Shown: in pieces, positions 34,597 to 45,188 of the stretch
How positions within the stretch are numbered: the first letter of the stretch is position 1
Layout of the letters: every line of letters begins with the position of its first letter
Assembly: GCA_948144175.1 (NCBI GenBank)
Contig: CANXME010002048.1
Coordinates: 124,001 to 188,000, forward strand
Reading direction: 5' to 3'
Source: Closterium sp. NIES-65
Taxonomy: Eukaryota; Streptophyta; Zygnematophyceae; Desmidiales; Closteriaceae
DNA: 64,000 nt
Notes under the pieces: model-generated
Told to the model about the DNA's origin: nothing
The model's database searches: none
The model's input: the letters and a program-made list of their open reading frames with translations, nothing else
Translations under genes and position numbers: made by a program

Positions 34597-35895
34597 TGTT
34601 GACCACTATTGGGATCTAGAAACTCTTAAGCACACCTTTTATACACTCTAGGTAGTCCCCACGGGGTCACCTCCAAGGGTCCTTGGGTGCCTGGCAACGC
34701 CAGCCCCAAACCAAGGGTCCGTGTTTGTAGAGGGATTTTCCTTAGAGTAAAAACGGTCGTGTGCACTAAGAGCATTCCCAAGCTCAATTGCGCAGCGTTG
34801 ACGAACGATATGTGCGTGTGCAGAAAAGCTCCTCGCGTCAATACGTCAATAGAGCAATTTTCATTCACCAAAGGATTGATTACAACTTCGCACAAGCATG
34901 CAAATATAGTTCGCCTAACACACATGCAAAGGAAAATAGCAAACGGTTGATTAACTGCATTTCTAGGACTTCGCCTTGCTGTCTCGAAAAACGGTTGCCA
35001 AACTGCTGCTGCATTTGGCTTGATCTGAGTCCTTGAAAAACTGTCTTCAACTTTCATGTCTGCCAAACTCCTCTGCTGACTCCTCTCGCGAACGATCATG
35101 AACGCACAAGTAGGATCATGAACGCTCGTGTGGGAATTCCCGTTTTCCCACTGTTTACAGTTGTAAAACGGATATTTCCGTTTTGTACCTGTAATTCGAA
35201 CTGTCCTGTTAGGCGCGCAGCTTTCACGCGAAAGTTCTATGTGCCACGTCACAAAAAGACACGCTCGAGATTCAGTTATACAACTGAAATCTCGAGTGAA
35301 TCCCGAGAACCTCTCGGGATCCCGCAGCACCCTCCGAAACACGCGCGCACCCCTCAGGTGCGCAATCATGCACGACCAATATTTCGGTCGTGCTGTACAG
35401 CGCACAAATGTGCGTTGTCCTGTTGCGATCATGGGCCTTGTGCCCTCGCGCAACAGTGCCCAACCACACGCGTGGGCCCTCAGGACCCACGCGCGAGATC
35501 TGGACCCACACGCGCGGTCCAGATTCTCGCGCCCTTAACAACCTTGACCAGCGCTAAAATATCTCCCTGCAAGAACATTCGCTATTCACCATGAACACTC
35601 ATGAACAGTATACGAAAACTCATGAAAGAAACATGAACGGAACATAAACAGTCATGAACGATCATGAGCGCTCATGAGGCTTGCACGAACAATACGCGAA
35701 CAGACATGAACGCGCGAAGGCTCATGAAAGCACATGATCACTCGGAACTTCACGCACATTCATGACACGACACGAACAACACGAAACACACACGAACAAT
35801 CATAAAAAGCATGAATGCAACCTCATACAAGAATGCACATAACTCATGAACCGTTAAGGCGATTCATAAACCGTAAGAGCCAAAATCAAAAGCAC
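34597..35895 (-). repeat. LTR 3 of array (right outer; 5' LTR in element sense)
   Basis: The left end, TGTTGACC, adjoins the primer site of copy 2. The left part shares its variants with LTR 2. From about 35,267 rightward it shares private variants with the lone LTR at 45,189-46,451. It is somewhat shorter than LTR 2 at its outer edge, as is the lone LTR. Confidence 0.85.
35130..35532. other. String of consecutive hairpins in LTR 3
   Basis: Successive inverted repeats: GTGGGAA/TTCCCAC 35,130-35,151; ACTG/CAGT 35,150-35,161; AAAACGGA-TATT-TCCGTTTT 35,165-35,184; CTTTC/GAAAG 35,221-35,234; a 14/15-base arm pair 35,264-35,296; ATCCCGAGA/TCTCGGGAT 35,300-35,320; GCGCACC/GGTGCGC 35,345-35,363; GCACGACC/GGTCGTGC 35,370-35,393; CTGTACAG 35,393-35,400; CGCACA/TGTGCG 35,401-35,414; CTGTTGCG/CGCAACAG 35,420-35,456 with inner GGGC/GCCC; CGCGTGGG/CCCACGCG 35,469-35,493; a 16-bp arm pair with one bulge 35,491-35,532. 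Pairing was checked base by base; folding in vivo is inference. Confidence 0.82.
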
Positions 35896-35900
35896 AACTA
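35896..35900. repeat. AACTA flanking the right outer LTR
   Basis: Partner of 27,540-27,544; see that entry for the two readings (target-site duplication or satellite variant). Confidence 0.5.
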
Positions 35901-38869
35901 GGGCCTAGCGTGTGCAAAATTGCAAAAACAATGGCCTAGAGAGTGCAAAATTGCAAGAACAAGGGCCTAACGTGTGCAAAAGTTAAAGAACGAGTGCCTA
36001 GCGTGTGCAAAATTGTAAGAACAAGGGCCTAGCGTGTGCAAAATAGCAAGAACAAGGGCCTAGCGTGTGCAAAAGAGCAAGAACAAGGGCCTAGCATGTG
36101 CAAAATAGCAAGAACAAGGGCCTAGCGCGTGCAAATTAGCAAGAACAAGGGCATAGCGTGTGCAATATAGCAAGAACAAGGGCCTAGCGTGTGCAAAATT
36201 GCAAGAACAAGGGCCTAGCGAGTGGAAAAATTGCAAGAACCAGGGCCTAATGTGTGCAAAAGTTCAAGAACAAGGGCCTAGTGTGTGCAAAATTGCCAGA
36301 ACAAGGGCCTACCATGTGCAAAAAAGCAAGAACAAGGGCCTAGCATGTGCAAAATTGCAAGAACAAGGGCCTAGCGTGTGCAAAATTGCAAGAATAAGGG
36401 CCTAGCGTGTGCAAAATTGCAAGAACAAGGGCCTAACGTGTGCAAAATTTCAACAACAAGGGCCTAGTGCGTGTAAATTAGCAAGAACAAGGGCCTAGCG
36501 TGCGCAAAATTGCAAGAACAAGGGCCTATCGAGTGAAAAAAGTGCAAGAACAAGGGCCTAATGTGTGCACAATTTCAAGAACAAGGGCCTAGTGTGTGCA
36601 AAATTGCCAGAACAAGGGCCTAGCGTGTGCAAAATTGCAAGAACAAGGGCCTATCGTGTGAAAAATGGCAAGAACAAGGGCCTAGCGTGTGCAAAATAGC
36701 AAGAACAAGGGCCTAGCGTGTGCAAAATTGCAAGAATAAGGGCCTAGCGAATGCAAACTTGCAAGAACAAGGGCTTAGCGTGTGCAAAATTGCAAGAACA
36801 AGGGCCTAATGTGTGCAAAATTGCAAGAACAAGGGCCTTACGTGTGCAAAATTTCAAGAACAAGGGCCTAGCGTGTGCAAAATAGCAAGAACAAGGGCCT
36901 AGCGTGTGCAAAACAGAAAAAAGAAGGGCCTAGCATGTGCAGACTTGCAAGAACAAGGGCCTTACGTGTGTAACATTTCAAGAACAAGGGCCTAGCATGT
37001 GCAAAATAGCAAGAACAAGGGCCTAGCGTGTGCAAGACAGATTGAAGAAGGGCCTAGCGTGTGCAACTTGCAAGAACAAGGGCCTAGCGTGTGCAAAATT
37101 GCAAGAACAAGGGCCTAGCGTGTGCAAAATAGCAAGAACAAGGACCTAGCGTGTGCAAAATAGCAAAACCAAGGGCCTAGCGTGTGCAAAATTGCAAGAA
37201 CAAGGGCCTAGAGAGTGCAAAATTGCAAGAACAAGGGCCTAGTGTGCAAACTTTTAAGAACAAGGGCCTAGTGTGTGCAAAATTGCTAGAACAAGGGCCT
37301 AGCGTGTGCAAAATTGCAAGAACAAGGGCCTAGCGTGTGCAAAATAGCAAGAACAAGGGCCTAGCATGTGCAAAATTGCAAGAAAAAGGGCCTAGCATGT
37401 GCAAAATAGCAAGAACAAGGGCTTAGCGAGTGCAAAGTTGCAAGAATAAGGGCCTAGCGAGTGCAAAATTGCAAGAACAAGGGCCTAGCAAGTGCAAAAT
37501 TGCTAGAACAAGGGCCTAGCGTGTGTAAAATAGCAAGAACAAGGGCCTAGCGTGTGCAAAATTGCAAGAACAAGGGTCTAGCGTGTGCAAAATAGCAAGA
37601 ACAAGGGCCTAGCATGTGCATAATAGCAAGAGCAAGGGCCTAGCATGTGAAAAATTGCAAGAACAAGGTCCTAGCGTGTGCAAAATTGCAGGAACAAGGG
37701 CCTAGCGTATGCAAAATAGCAATAACAATGGCCTAGCGTATGCCAAATTGCAAAAAGATGAGCCTAGCGAATGCAAAATTGCAACAACAAGGTCCTAGCG
37801 TGTGCAAAATTTCAAGAACAAGGGCCTAGCGTGTGCAAAATTGCAAGAACAAGGGCCTAGCGTGTGCAAAATTGCAAGAACGAGGGCCTAGCGTGTGCAA
37901 AATAGCAAGAACGAGGGCCTAGCATGTGTAAAACAGGAAGAACAAGGGCCTAGCGAGTGCAAAATTGCAAGAACAAGAGCCTAGCATGTACAAAATTTCA
38001 AGAACAAAGGCCTAGCCGTTGAAAAAAAGCAAAAACAAGGACCTAGCGTGTGTAAAATAGCAAGAACAAGGGCCTAGCGTATGCAAAATTGCAAGAACAA
38101 GGGCCTAGCGTGTGCAAAATAGCAAAAACAGAGGCCTTGCATGTGCAGAATTGCAAGAAGAAGAGCTGCAAAATATCAAGAACAAGGGCCTAGCGAGTGC
38201 AAAATTGCAAGAACTAGTGTGTGCAAAATAGCAAGAACAAGGGCCTAATATGTGCAAAATAGCAAGAATAAGGGCCTAGCGAGTGCAAAATTGCAAGAAC
38301 AATGGCCTACCAAGTTCAAAATTGCAAGAACAGAGGCCTAGCATGTGCAAAATTGCAAGAACAAGGGCCTAACATGTGCAAAACTTCAAGAACAAGGGCC
38401 CAATGTGTGCAAAATTGCAAGAACAAGGGCCTAGCGTGTGCAAAATAGCATGAACAATGGCCTAGCGTGTGTAAGATTGCAAGAACAAGGGCCTAGCGTG
38501 TGCAAGATTGCAAGAACAATGGCCTAGCGTGTGCAAAATTGCAAGAACAAGGGCCTAGCATGTGCAAAATTGAAAGAACAAGGGCCTTGCGAGTGCGCAA
38601 TTGCAAGAACAAGGGCCTAGCATGTGCAAAATTGCAAGCACAAGGGCCTAGCGTGTGCAAATTTTCAAGAACAAGGGCCTAGCGTGTGCAACATTGCAAG
38701 AACAAGGGCCTAGCGTCTGCAGAATAGCAAGAACAAGGGCCTAGCGTGTGCAAAATAGCAAGAACAAGGGCCTAGTGTGTGCAGAATTGCAAAAACAAGG
38801 GCCTAGAGAGTGCTAAATTGCAAGAACAAGGGCCAAACATGTGCAAAATTTTAAGAACAAGGGCCTAGC
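35901..38869. repeat. 31-bp satellite array, block 2
   Basis: Continuation of the same satellite, same orientation, about 95 monomers. It is almost identical to 46,457-49,3xx at a constant offset of 10,556 bp. It contains less regular monomers such as AGACAGATTGAAG near 37,040 and a compressed stretch near 38,170-38,220. The last part, from about 38,756, matches 26,050-26,156 instead, which marks the junction of the 12.7-kb block duplication. Confidence 0.95.
38835..38869. repeat. 35-bp direct repeat left of second copia element
   Basis: Starts AAACATGTGC and ends GGGCCTAGC. The same 35 bases occur at 43,862-43,896 directly after the element, and only once at the undisturbed site in copy A (about 26,128-26,162). 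It is longer than the 4-6 bp typical for copia integration. Confidence 0.8.
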
Positions 38870-38998
38870 TGTCAGATTTATATGACATAGTTGCTGTAGG
38901 CTATAGTGGGGTAGCACATATGGGGTACAGGGTTTCTAGGGTTGTATTTGTACCCAATCTTTCCTTAGTCATTCTCATTCCTGCTAACTCATTTCACA
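38870..38998 (+). repeat. Short 5' LTR (129 bp) of second copia element
   Basis: Begins TGTCAGATTTATATGACA, which contains the dyad TGTCA/TGACA, and ends ...TTTCACA immediately before a primer-site-like TGGTATAGAGC. The TG...CA ends and abutting primer site support an LTR. No second copy is present to confirm its limits. Confidence 0.65.
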
Positions 38999-39009
38999 TG
39001 GTATAGAGC
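38999..39009 (+). promoter_or_regulatory. Primer-binding-site-like sequence
   Basis: TGGTATAGAGC directly follows the LTR; it resembles the initiator-Met site TGGTATCAGAGC seen in the other element. Confidence 0.65.
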
Positions 39010-39967
39010 GGGTTCCCTGTGGAACTCTGCCTAGGGCCCACCGAAGCGCGCCCCGAGGCGCGCTCAACTTTTTTTTTTTTTTTTTTTTCCGCTATCGAGC
39101 GACCCTCCGTGTCGCCTCCCTCCCACACGCGGCCCAGCCGCCCGCTAAGTCGCGGCCCCAGCCGCCCGCTACGATCGCGGCCCCAGCCGCCTCCTCGACG
39201 CGGCCCCCAGCCGCCTGCTCGACGCGGCCCCCCCCCCAGCCGCCTGCTCGACGCGGCCCTGCCGCCCGCTACGCCGCGGCCGCAGCCCACTAATCGCGGC
39301 CCCGGCCGCCTGCTACGACCGCGGCCCCAGCCGCCTGTTCGACCGCGGCCCCGCCGCCCGCTCCTGCCGCGGCCCCCCAGCCGCCTGCTCGACGCGGCCC
39401 CCCAGCCGCCTGCTCGACGCGGCCCTGCCGCCCGCTACGCCGCGGCCGCCGCCCACTACGATCGCGGCCCCGGCCGCTTGCTACGACCGCGGCCCCAGCC
39501 GCCCGTTCGACCGCGGCCCCATCGCCCGCTCCTGTCGCGGCCCCGGCTGCCTGCTTGCATGGCCCCGCCGCCTGCTACGACCTCGACGCCAATCGCCTGT
39601 TCGACCGCGGCCCCGCCGCCTACTTCCGTAGTGGCCCCGGCCGTCTTCTCGCGCGGCCCCGCCGCCCACCTACTACCGGGAGCCGAGCCGCGCTGCAGCC
39701 GAGCCGCCCGGGAGTCGAGCCGCCCTGCACCCGAGCCGCCCTGTCGCCGAGCCGCCCGGGAGCCGAGCCGCCCTGCCCCCGAGCTGCCCTGCTGCCGAGC
39801 CGCCCGGGAGCCGAGCCGCCCTGCGCCCGAGCCGCCCAGCACCCGAGCCGCCAGGTCGCTGAGCCGCCTTTCTGCATACTTACTCGACCTGCCCTGCCTG
39901 GTGAGCACAGTCCCACTGCAACTGCGAGCTCTTTCCCTACTGCTTGCACTGTATCACTGTCGTCGCC
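39010..39967 (+). repeat. GC-rich leader with tandem repeats
   Basis: Holds a T tract (about 39,069-39,088), then about 800 bp of GC-rich imperfect repeats built on GCGGCCCC, AGCCGCC and CTGCTCGACG, and finally GAGCCGCCC-type units (39,690-39,870). A longer unit of about 166 bp is repeated (about 39,261 and 39,427). The 320-codon open frame over this leader encodes only Pro/Arg/Ala repeats and lies before the gag start, so I read it as non-coding leader. Confidence 0.7.
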
Positions 39968-41215
39968 ATGGCTACCCCTAGTGTCCTAGTTTTTGACGCT
40001 GAGGGTCGCGCCATTGATTTTGAGGTCTGGTTAGACGACCTGCAGCTGTTCTTACAGTGCGACAGGGCTGACGACCTTTCTCTCTTTGACCTCACCTCTT
40101 GCGCCTCTCCTGCTCCTGCTGCTGATGCTGATCCCGCTGTCCGCTCTAAGTGGGCCACCCGCGATGCTGCTGCACGTCTTGCTGTGCGTCGCCACCTCCC
40201 TACCTCTGAGCGTGCGCACTTTAGTCAGTACAAGAGTGCTCAGACCTTGTACGACGCTGTAGTTGCGCGCTACTCCTCCCCTGCCACTGCTGCACTGAGC
40301 CGTCTCATGCTTCCCTACCTCTTTCCTGACCTCTCTGCCTTTCCCACTGTCGCTGACCTCATTACGCACCTCCGCACTTGTGACACTCGCTACCGCGCCG
40401 CCCTTCCTGCTGAGTTCTGCGCTAAGAACCCCCCCCCCCCATGTACATCGCTCTCTACTACGTAGTCGCGCGCCTCCCTGACTCCCTTCGCGTCGTCAGG
40501 GACCACTTTCTCGCAGTCTGTCCCACCACCCTCACCGTCGACCTCCTCGAGAAGGCCCTCCTTGCAGCGGAGAAGAGCATAGTCGCTGTAGGTGCTTCTC
40601 GTGGTGACCCTCGCACCCCCATCTTTGAGGGGTGCTCTCCTTCCCCCTTGCTGCCCTCTGTTGCCTCTGCTGCTGCTGCCGACCTGCTTGGTCTTGAGTC
40701 GGTCGGCGCGGCGTCTTCCCCTAGTGGGAGACGTCGCTCCAGCAAGGGCAAGGGGGGCAAGGGCGCGGGTGGAGCTGGAGGGGGCGGTGGCGGTGGCGGC
40801 GGTGGCGGCGGAGGAAGTGGGGGTGGCGGCGGGACTAGTGGTGGTGGTGGTGGTGGTGGTGGCAGCAGCGGCGGAGACGGTGGTGGGGTCCAGCGGTGGT
40901 GGTGGAGGCAGCGGCGGCGGTGGAGGCGGCGGAGGTGGAGGCGGTGGAGGCGGCAGCGGAGGAGGCAGTGGTGGTGGAGGAGGTGGAGCTGGTCGAGGTG
41001 GTACCCAGCAGCGTAGCGGCGGTGGTGGTGGCCAGCGCTCGCACCGGCAGCAGCAGCAGCGCTCGCGAGACATCCCTTCGCCTCAGCAGCTTCGTGAGTG
41101 GTACGCTGGGCGTCAGAGGGGTGGGGGTACTGGTCCCTGCACCTACGTTCTTCGTTCCGGCGACCGCGCGGGTGAGCAGTGTGGGGGTGCCCACGCCACC
41201 CAGCGCTGCTTTGGC
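39968..41215 (+). pseudogene. gag region of second copia element
   Basis: Begins at ATG 39,968 in a strong context (GCCATGG) with MATPSVLVFDAEGRA, the usual opening of this copia family's Gag, followed by the W-L-DDLQLFLQC motif. The middle part has the helical UBN2-type Gag features (YDAVVARYSSPATAALSRL). Further on comes a long Gly-rich low-complexity tract made of GGN codons (about 40,770-41,010), then a Gln/Arg-rich stretch and a Cys/His cluster near 41,138-41,215, where the nucleic-acid-binding knuckle of Gag usually sits. As part of a broken fossil it is not given as a single protein. Confidence 0.82.
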
Positions 41216-41509
41216 CGCCTGACGGAAGCCTGGCGTCAGCAGTTCCCTGGGGCTAGTGAGATCCCTCGCTGGGATGAGCTTCTCAGGGCTGGTGTAGCGA
41301 TCTTTGATCTGGATTTTGATGCTATCCTTACTGCTATGTATGTTGTGGATTATAGTGAGGAGAATGAGGGTTACCGTTGTTTCCAGCCCGACCCGGGCAT
41401 TGGTACTGCTGCGCTAGGTGCTTGTGAGGCTGCTGCTCTAGGTGCCAGTGCGTCTGCGCTCTCAGGTACTGGTGAGACTGCGCTCTCAGGTACTGCGTCG
41501 TCCTTGTCC

Positions 41510-43860
41510 TCCCTCACTTTCACACTTGACTCCGGAGCTTCTCGCTCCTTCTTTCGAGACCGCACTACCCTTACGCCGCTCGGCCGGCCGGTTGCGGTCT
41601 CCCTTGCTGACCCCTCTGGAGGTCCTGTCCTGTCTCACTTCTCCACTGTCCTCCCGTGTCCGGCTGCCCCTTCGGGCACCCTGTCGGGTCTGTACCTTCC
41701 CTCGTTCTCTACGAACTTGGTGAGTGGAGCGGACCTGCAGGATGGCGGTGTTCACCAGTTCACTCCTGCGAGACAGCGGGTGACCCACTGCACGGAGGCA
41801 CGCACAGGCCGACACCTGGCCACGTTCTCGCGTCGGCCGGGGTCGAGTCTCTACACCCTGACCGTTGAGTCTCCTCCTGTCCCTGCGTCTGGTCAGGTGG
41901 CTGCGTCGGGTCAGGTATTCGCTGCTGCGTCCCGGTCAGGTCCTGAGTCTGCCCCCTGTTCTTGTCGCCTCCTGTCTCACGAGACTCTCCTGTGGCACCA
42001 CCGTCTTGGCCACCCCTCCTTGCCCCGTCTTAGGAGCATGGCTTCCCGTGTCCTTGTCTCTGGTCTTCCCCAGTCTCTCCCTCCTCTCCCCTCCGGGCCA
42101 GGACCTTCCTGTGTCCCCTGTGTTGAGGGTCGCCTCTGGGCTACTCCTCACTCCTCCCACTTCCCCCCGACAGAGGCTCCCCTGCAGACGCTTCACATGG
42201 ATGTGTGGGGCCCAGCCCCCGTCCGTGGGCAGGGTTACGAGCGCTACTTCCTGTTGGTGGTTGACGACTACTCGCGTTACACCACAGTCCTCCCCTTGCG
42301 CAGCAAGGGTGCGGTCACTGAGGTGCTGATCGACTGGATCCGCGAGGCTCGTCTCCAGCTCAGGAAGAGCTTCGGCTCGGACTTTCCTGTTCTGCGTCTG
42401 CACTCTGACAGAGGCGGAGAGTTCTCTTCTCGCCTTCTGCGAGACTACTGTCGTGCACGGGGGATCCGCCAGACCTTCACGCTTCCGGACTCACCACAGC
42501 AAAATGGGATTGCTGAGCGCCGCATTGGCATGGTCATGGATGTCGCTCGTACGTCCATGATGCATGCGGCTGCCCCCCATTTTCTGTGGCCGTTTGCGGT
42601 GAGGTACGCGGCGCATCAGCTCAACCTTCACCCCCGGGTCTCTCGGCCTGCGATGTCCCCTGCCTTGCTGTGGACGGGGAAGGTTGGCGATGCGTTTGTG
42701 TTCCGTGTCTGGGGATCTCGGGCGTTTGTCCGCGACTTGTCTGCGGACAAGCTGTCCCCTCGTGCTGCTCCCTGTGTCTTCCTTGGCTTCCCCACTGACG
42801 CCCCAGGGTGGCAGTTCTACCACCCCTCCTCTCGTCGTGTTCTGTCCTCCCAGGACGTCACGTTCGACGAGTCAGTCCCCTTCTACCGTCTCTTCCCCTA
42901 CCGCACTCCTTCCCTCCCCCCTCCCCCGGACTTCCTTGTGCCGGTTCCCCCCCCGGTAGACCCCCTCCCCCCTCAAGTTCCTGCCCCCTCAGGTGTGTCC
43001 CAGGTAGACGCCGTTGACCCGGTCGAGGTTACTGGTGACTCTGGTGCTGCTGCGGGTGCTGAGCCTGGGGGTGCTGACTCTGGGGGTGCTACTGCTGGGG
43101 GTGCTGGGCCTGAGGGTGCTACTGCGGAGGGTGCGGAGCCTGAGGGTGCTGAGCGGGGGGGTGCTGTGCCTGGAGGTGCTGGGTCTGGGGGTGCTGGGTC
43201 GGGAGCTGCTGAGCCTGGGGGTGCTGAGCTGGGAGCTGCTGAGCCTGGGGGTGCTGCGTCTGGAGCTGCTGAGCCTGGGGTTTCTCCTGCTGCTGCGTCT
43301 CGCCGGGAGCCCCTCTCTCCACAGGAGCTGCGCGAGTGGTTCGCTCGCCGCTGGAGGCGTGCTGCTGAGTCTGGAGGTGCTGCTGGAGCTGGAGCTGGAA
43401 CTTCTTCGACCGTCGAGGGTGCGGGTGCTGCCGGTCCCGGAGCTGCTGGACCTGCGGGTCCGCCTGGAGCTGGAGCTGCTGAGGGCGTTCGTGCTGAGCC
43501 TGCTGCTGTTGGTCCTGCCGCTGGAGGTGTGGGTGGCGCTGGTGCTGTCGCTGAGGGTGCTGGTGCTGTCCCTGCTGAGTCTGGAGCTGCCGCGCGGCCT
43601 CGGCTGTACTTCATTCCGCTCCTGCAGCAGGTTCTTGGTCTTTCTCCTCCAGTAGAGGGTCCACCGCCTGTCCAGTCGCAGTCCCTACTAGAGCCTTCCT
43701 CTCCACTGCCTGCTCCCTCTCCTTACACTGGTCCTACTGGAGGTCTTGCTGAGCGTCGTGAGCCTGCGTCTCGTCCCGCGTCGCCTGTTCGTGCTGCTCG
43801 CGCTAGTGGTCGCAGTTCGCGTCAGCGTCCTCCTCTTGTCCTTGGCACGCACCGGATGTC
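41510..43860 (+). pseudogene. Protease-integrase region of second copia element
   Basis: Aspartic protease core LDSGASRSFF near 41,525. Pre-integrase zinc region with WHHRLGHPSLPRL near 41,993 and CVPC near 42,113. Integrase catalytic core with LHMDVWGP near 42,188, LHSDRGGEF near 42,398 and the downstream QQNGIAERR block near 42,500, together the D, D and E positions of retroviral-type integrases. Beyond the integrase C-terminal part (SSQDVTFDESVPFY near 42,850) comes a long linker with a GGAEPGGAE-like minisatellite (about 43,030-43,280). No reverse transcriptase part follows. Fossil, broken. Confidence 0.88.
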
Positions 43861-43861
43861 T

Positions 43862-43896
43862 AAACATGTGCAAAATTTTAAGAACAAGGGCCTAGC
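43862..43896. repeat. 35-bp direct repeat right of second copia element
   Basis: Right partner of 38,835-38,869, identical by eye. Confidence 0.8.
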
Positions 43897-45185
43897 GTGT
43901 CCAAAATTGCTATATCAAGGGCCTAGCGTATTCAAAATTGCAAGAACAAGGGCATAGCGTGTGCAAAGTAGCAAGAACAAGGGCCTAGCGTGTGCAAAAT
44001 TGTAACAACAAGGGCCTAGCGTGTGCAAAATTGCAAGAACAAGGGCCTAGCGAGTGCAAAATTGAGAGAACAAGGGCCTAGCGTGTACACAATTGCAAGA
44101 ACAAGGGCCTAACGTGTGCCAAATTGCAAGAACAAGGGCCTAACGTGTGCAAAATTTCAAGAACAAGGGCCTAGCGTGTGCAAAATAGCAAGAACAAGGG
44201 CTTAGTGTGTGCAAAATTGCAAGATCAAGGGCCTAGAGAGTGCAAAATTGCAAGAACAAGGGCCTAACGTGTGCAACATTTTAAGAACAAGGGCCTAACG
44301 TGTGCAAAATTGCTAGAACAAGGGCCTAGCGTGTTCAAAATTGCAAGAACAAGGGCCTAGCATGTGAAAAATTGCAAGAACAAGGGCCTAGCATATGCAA
44401 AATAGCAAGAACGATGGCCTAGCGTATGCAAAAATTCCAAGAACAAGGGCCTAGCAAATGCAAAATTGCAAGAACAAGGGCCTGGCGTGTGCAAAATTGC
44501 AAGAACAAGGGCCTAGCGTGTGCAAAATAGCAAGAACAAGGGCCTAGCGTGGGCAAAATTGCAAGAACAAGGGCCTAGAGAGTGCAAAATTGCAAGAACA
44601 AGGGCCTTACGTGTGCAAAATTTTAAGAACAAGGGCCTAGTGTGTGCAAAATTGCTAGAACAAGGGCCTAGCATGTGCAAAATTGCAAGAACAAGGGCCT
44701 AGCGTGTGCAAAATAGCAAGAACAAGGGCCTAGCGTGTGCAAAATAGCAAGAACAAGGGCCTGGCGTGTGCAAAATTGCAAGAACAAGGGCCTAGCGTGT
44801 GCAAAATTGTCAGAACAAGGGCCTAGCATGTGCAAAATTGCAAGAACAAGGGCCTAGCGTGTGCAAAATAGGAAGAACAAGGGCCTAGCGTGTGCAAAAT
44901 TGCAAGAACAAGGGCCTAGCGTGTGCAAAATAGCAAGAACAAGGGCCTAGCGTGTGCAAAATAGCAAGAAGAAGGGCCTAGCATGTGAAAAATTGCAAAA
45001 ACAAGGGCCTAGAGAGTGCAAAATTGCAAGAACAAGAGCGTAACGTGGGCAAAATTTTAATAACAAGGGCCTAGCGTGTGCAAAATTGCTAGAACAAGGG
45101 CCTAGCGTGTGCAAAATTGCAAGAACAAAGGCCTAGCGTGTGCAAAATAGCAAGAACAAGGGCCTAGCGTGTGCAAAATTGCAAG
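43862..45185. repeat. 31-bp satellite array, block 3
   Basis: About 43 monomers, same orientation. They match 26,128-27,539 in order of variants, including the rare CCAAAATTGCTATATCAAGG (26,162 region and 43,900 region), but lack a few whole monomers relative to it. Confidence 0.95.
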
Positions 45186-45188
45186 AAC

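Larger units (their letters stand above)
27543..35895 (-). mobile_element. Tandem Ty1/copia-type non-autonomous LTR retrotransposon (LTR-int-LTR-int-LTR)
   Basis: Three LTRs (27,543-28,917; 31,051-32,463; 34,597-35,895) and two internal regions (28,918-31,050; 32,464-34,596) repeat with a 3,546-bp unit. Inner LTRs have canonical TGTTG...CAACA ends. Each internal region has a primer-binding site, a short leader, one Gag-protease reading frame and a purine tract next to the following LTR. No integrase, reverse transcriptase or RNase H is visible, so the family looks non-autonomous (TR-GAG-like) and would depend on an autonomous copia partner. LTR and internal copies differ only at scattered positions by eye, so the array is young. 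As a fossil: the right-hand internal copy looks whole for its reading frame, the left-hand copy has about one break, and the outer right LTR is somewhat shorter than the inner ones. Confidence 0.9.
26030..38755. repeat. Large block duplication, copy A (about 12.7 kb, edges approximate)
   Basis: Satellite plus the three-LTR array plus satellite. The left landmark CTAAATTG at 26,101 recurs at 38,813 (offset 12,712). The right part recurs at 46.4-49.3 kb. Copy A has the undisturbed satellite at the site (about 26,128-26,162) where copy B carries the second copia element. Confidence 0.85.
38870..43861 (+). mobile_element. Ty1/copia LTR retrotransposon, broken copy
   Basis: Parts in order: a short 5' LTR (38,870-38,998), a primer site (38,999 on), a long GC-rich leader (to about 39,967), gag (from 39,968), a Gly-rich and Cys/His region (about 40,750-41,215), protease (about 41,510-41,760), the pre-integrase zinc region (about 41,980-42,130), the integrase core (about 42,170-42,560) and a Pro/Gly/Ala-rich linker (about 42,900-43,860). 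Gag, protease, integrase order defines Ty1/copia. Reverse transcriptase, RNase H and a 3' LTR are not seen before the satellite resumes. It is a broken fossil with at least two breaks. Its age cannot be taken from LTR pairs; being absent from copy A, it arrived after the block duplication or was lost from A. Confidence 0.9.

Noticed and set aside
39069-39088. T tract as a reverse-oriented poly(A) tail of another retroelement
   Set aside because: It lies inside the copia leader, and no LINE- or SINE-like sequence continues to its right on the minus strand.
39019-39981. 320-codon Pro/Arg/Ala-rich open frame before gag of the second copia element
   Set aside because: Product of GC-rich tandem repeats lacking stop codons; it precedes the well-supported gag start and has no domain.
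40390-41194. Minus-strand Pro/Ser/Thr-rich frames opposite the Gly tract
   Set aside because: Antisense of GGN repeats, pure low complexity.
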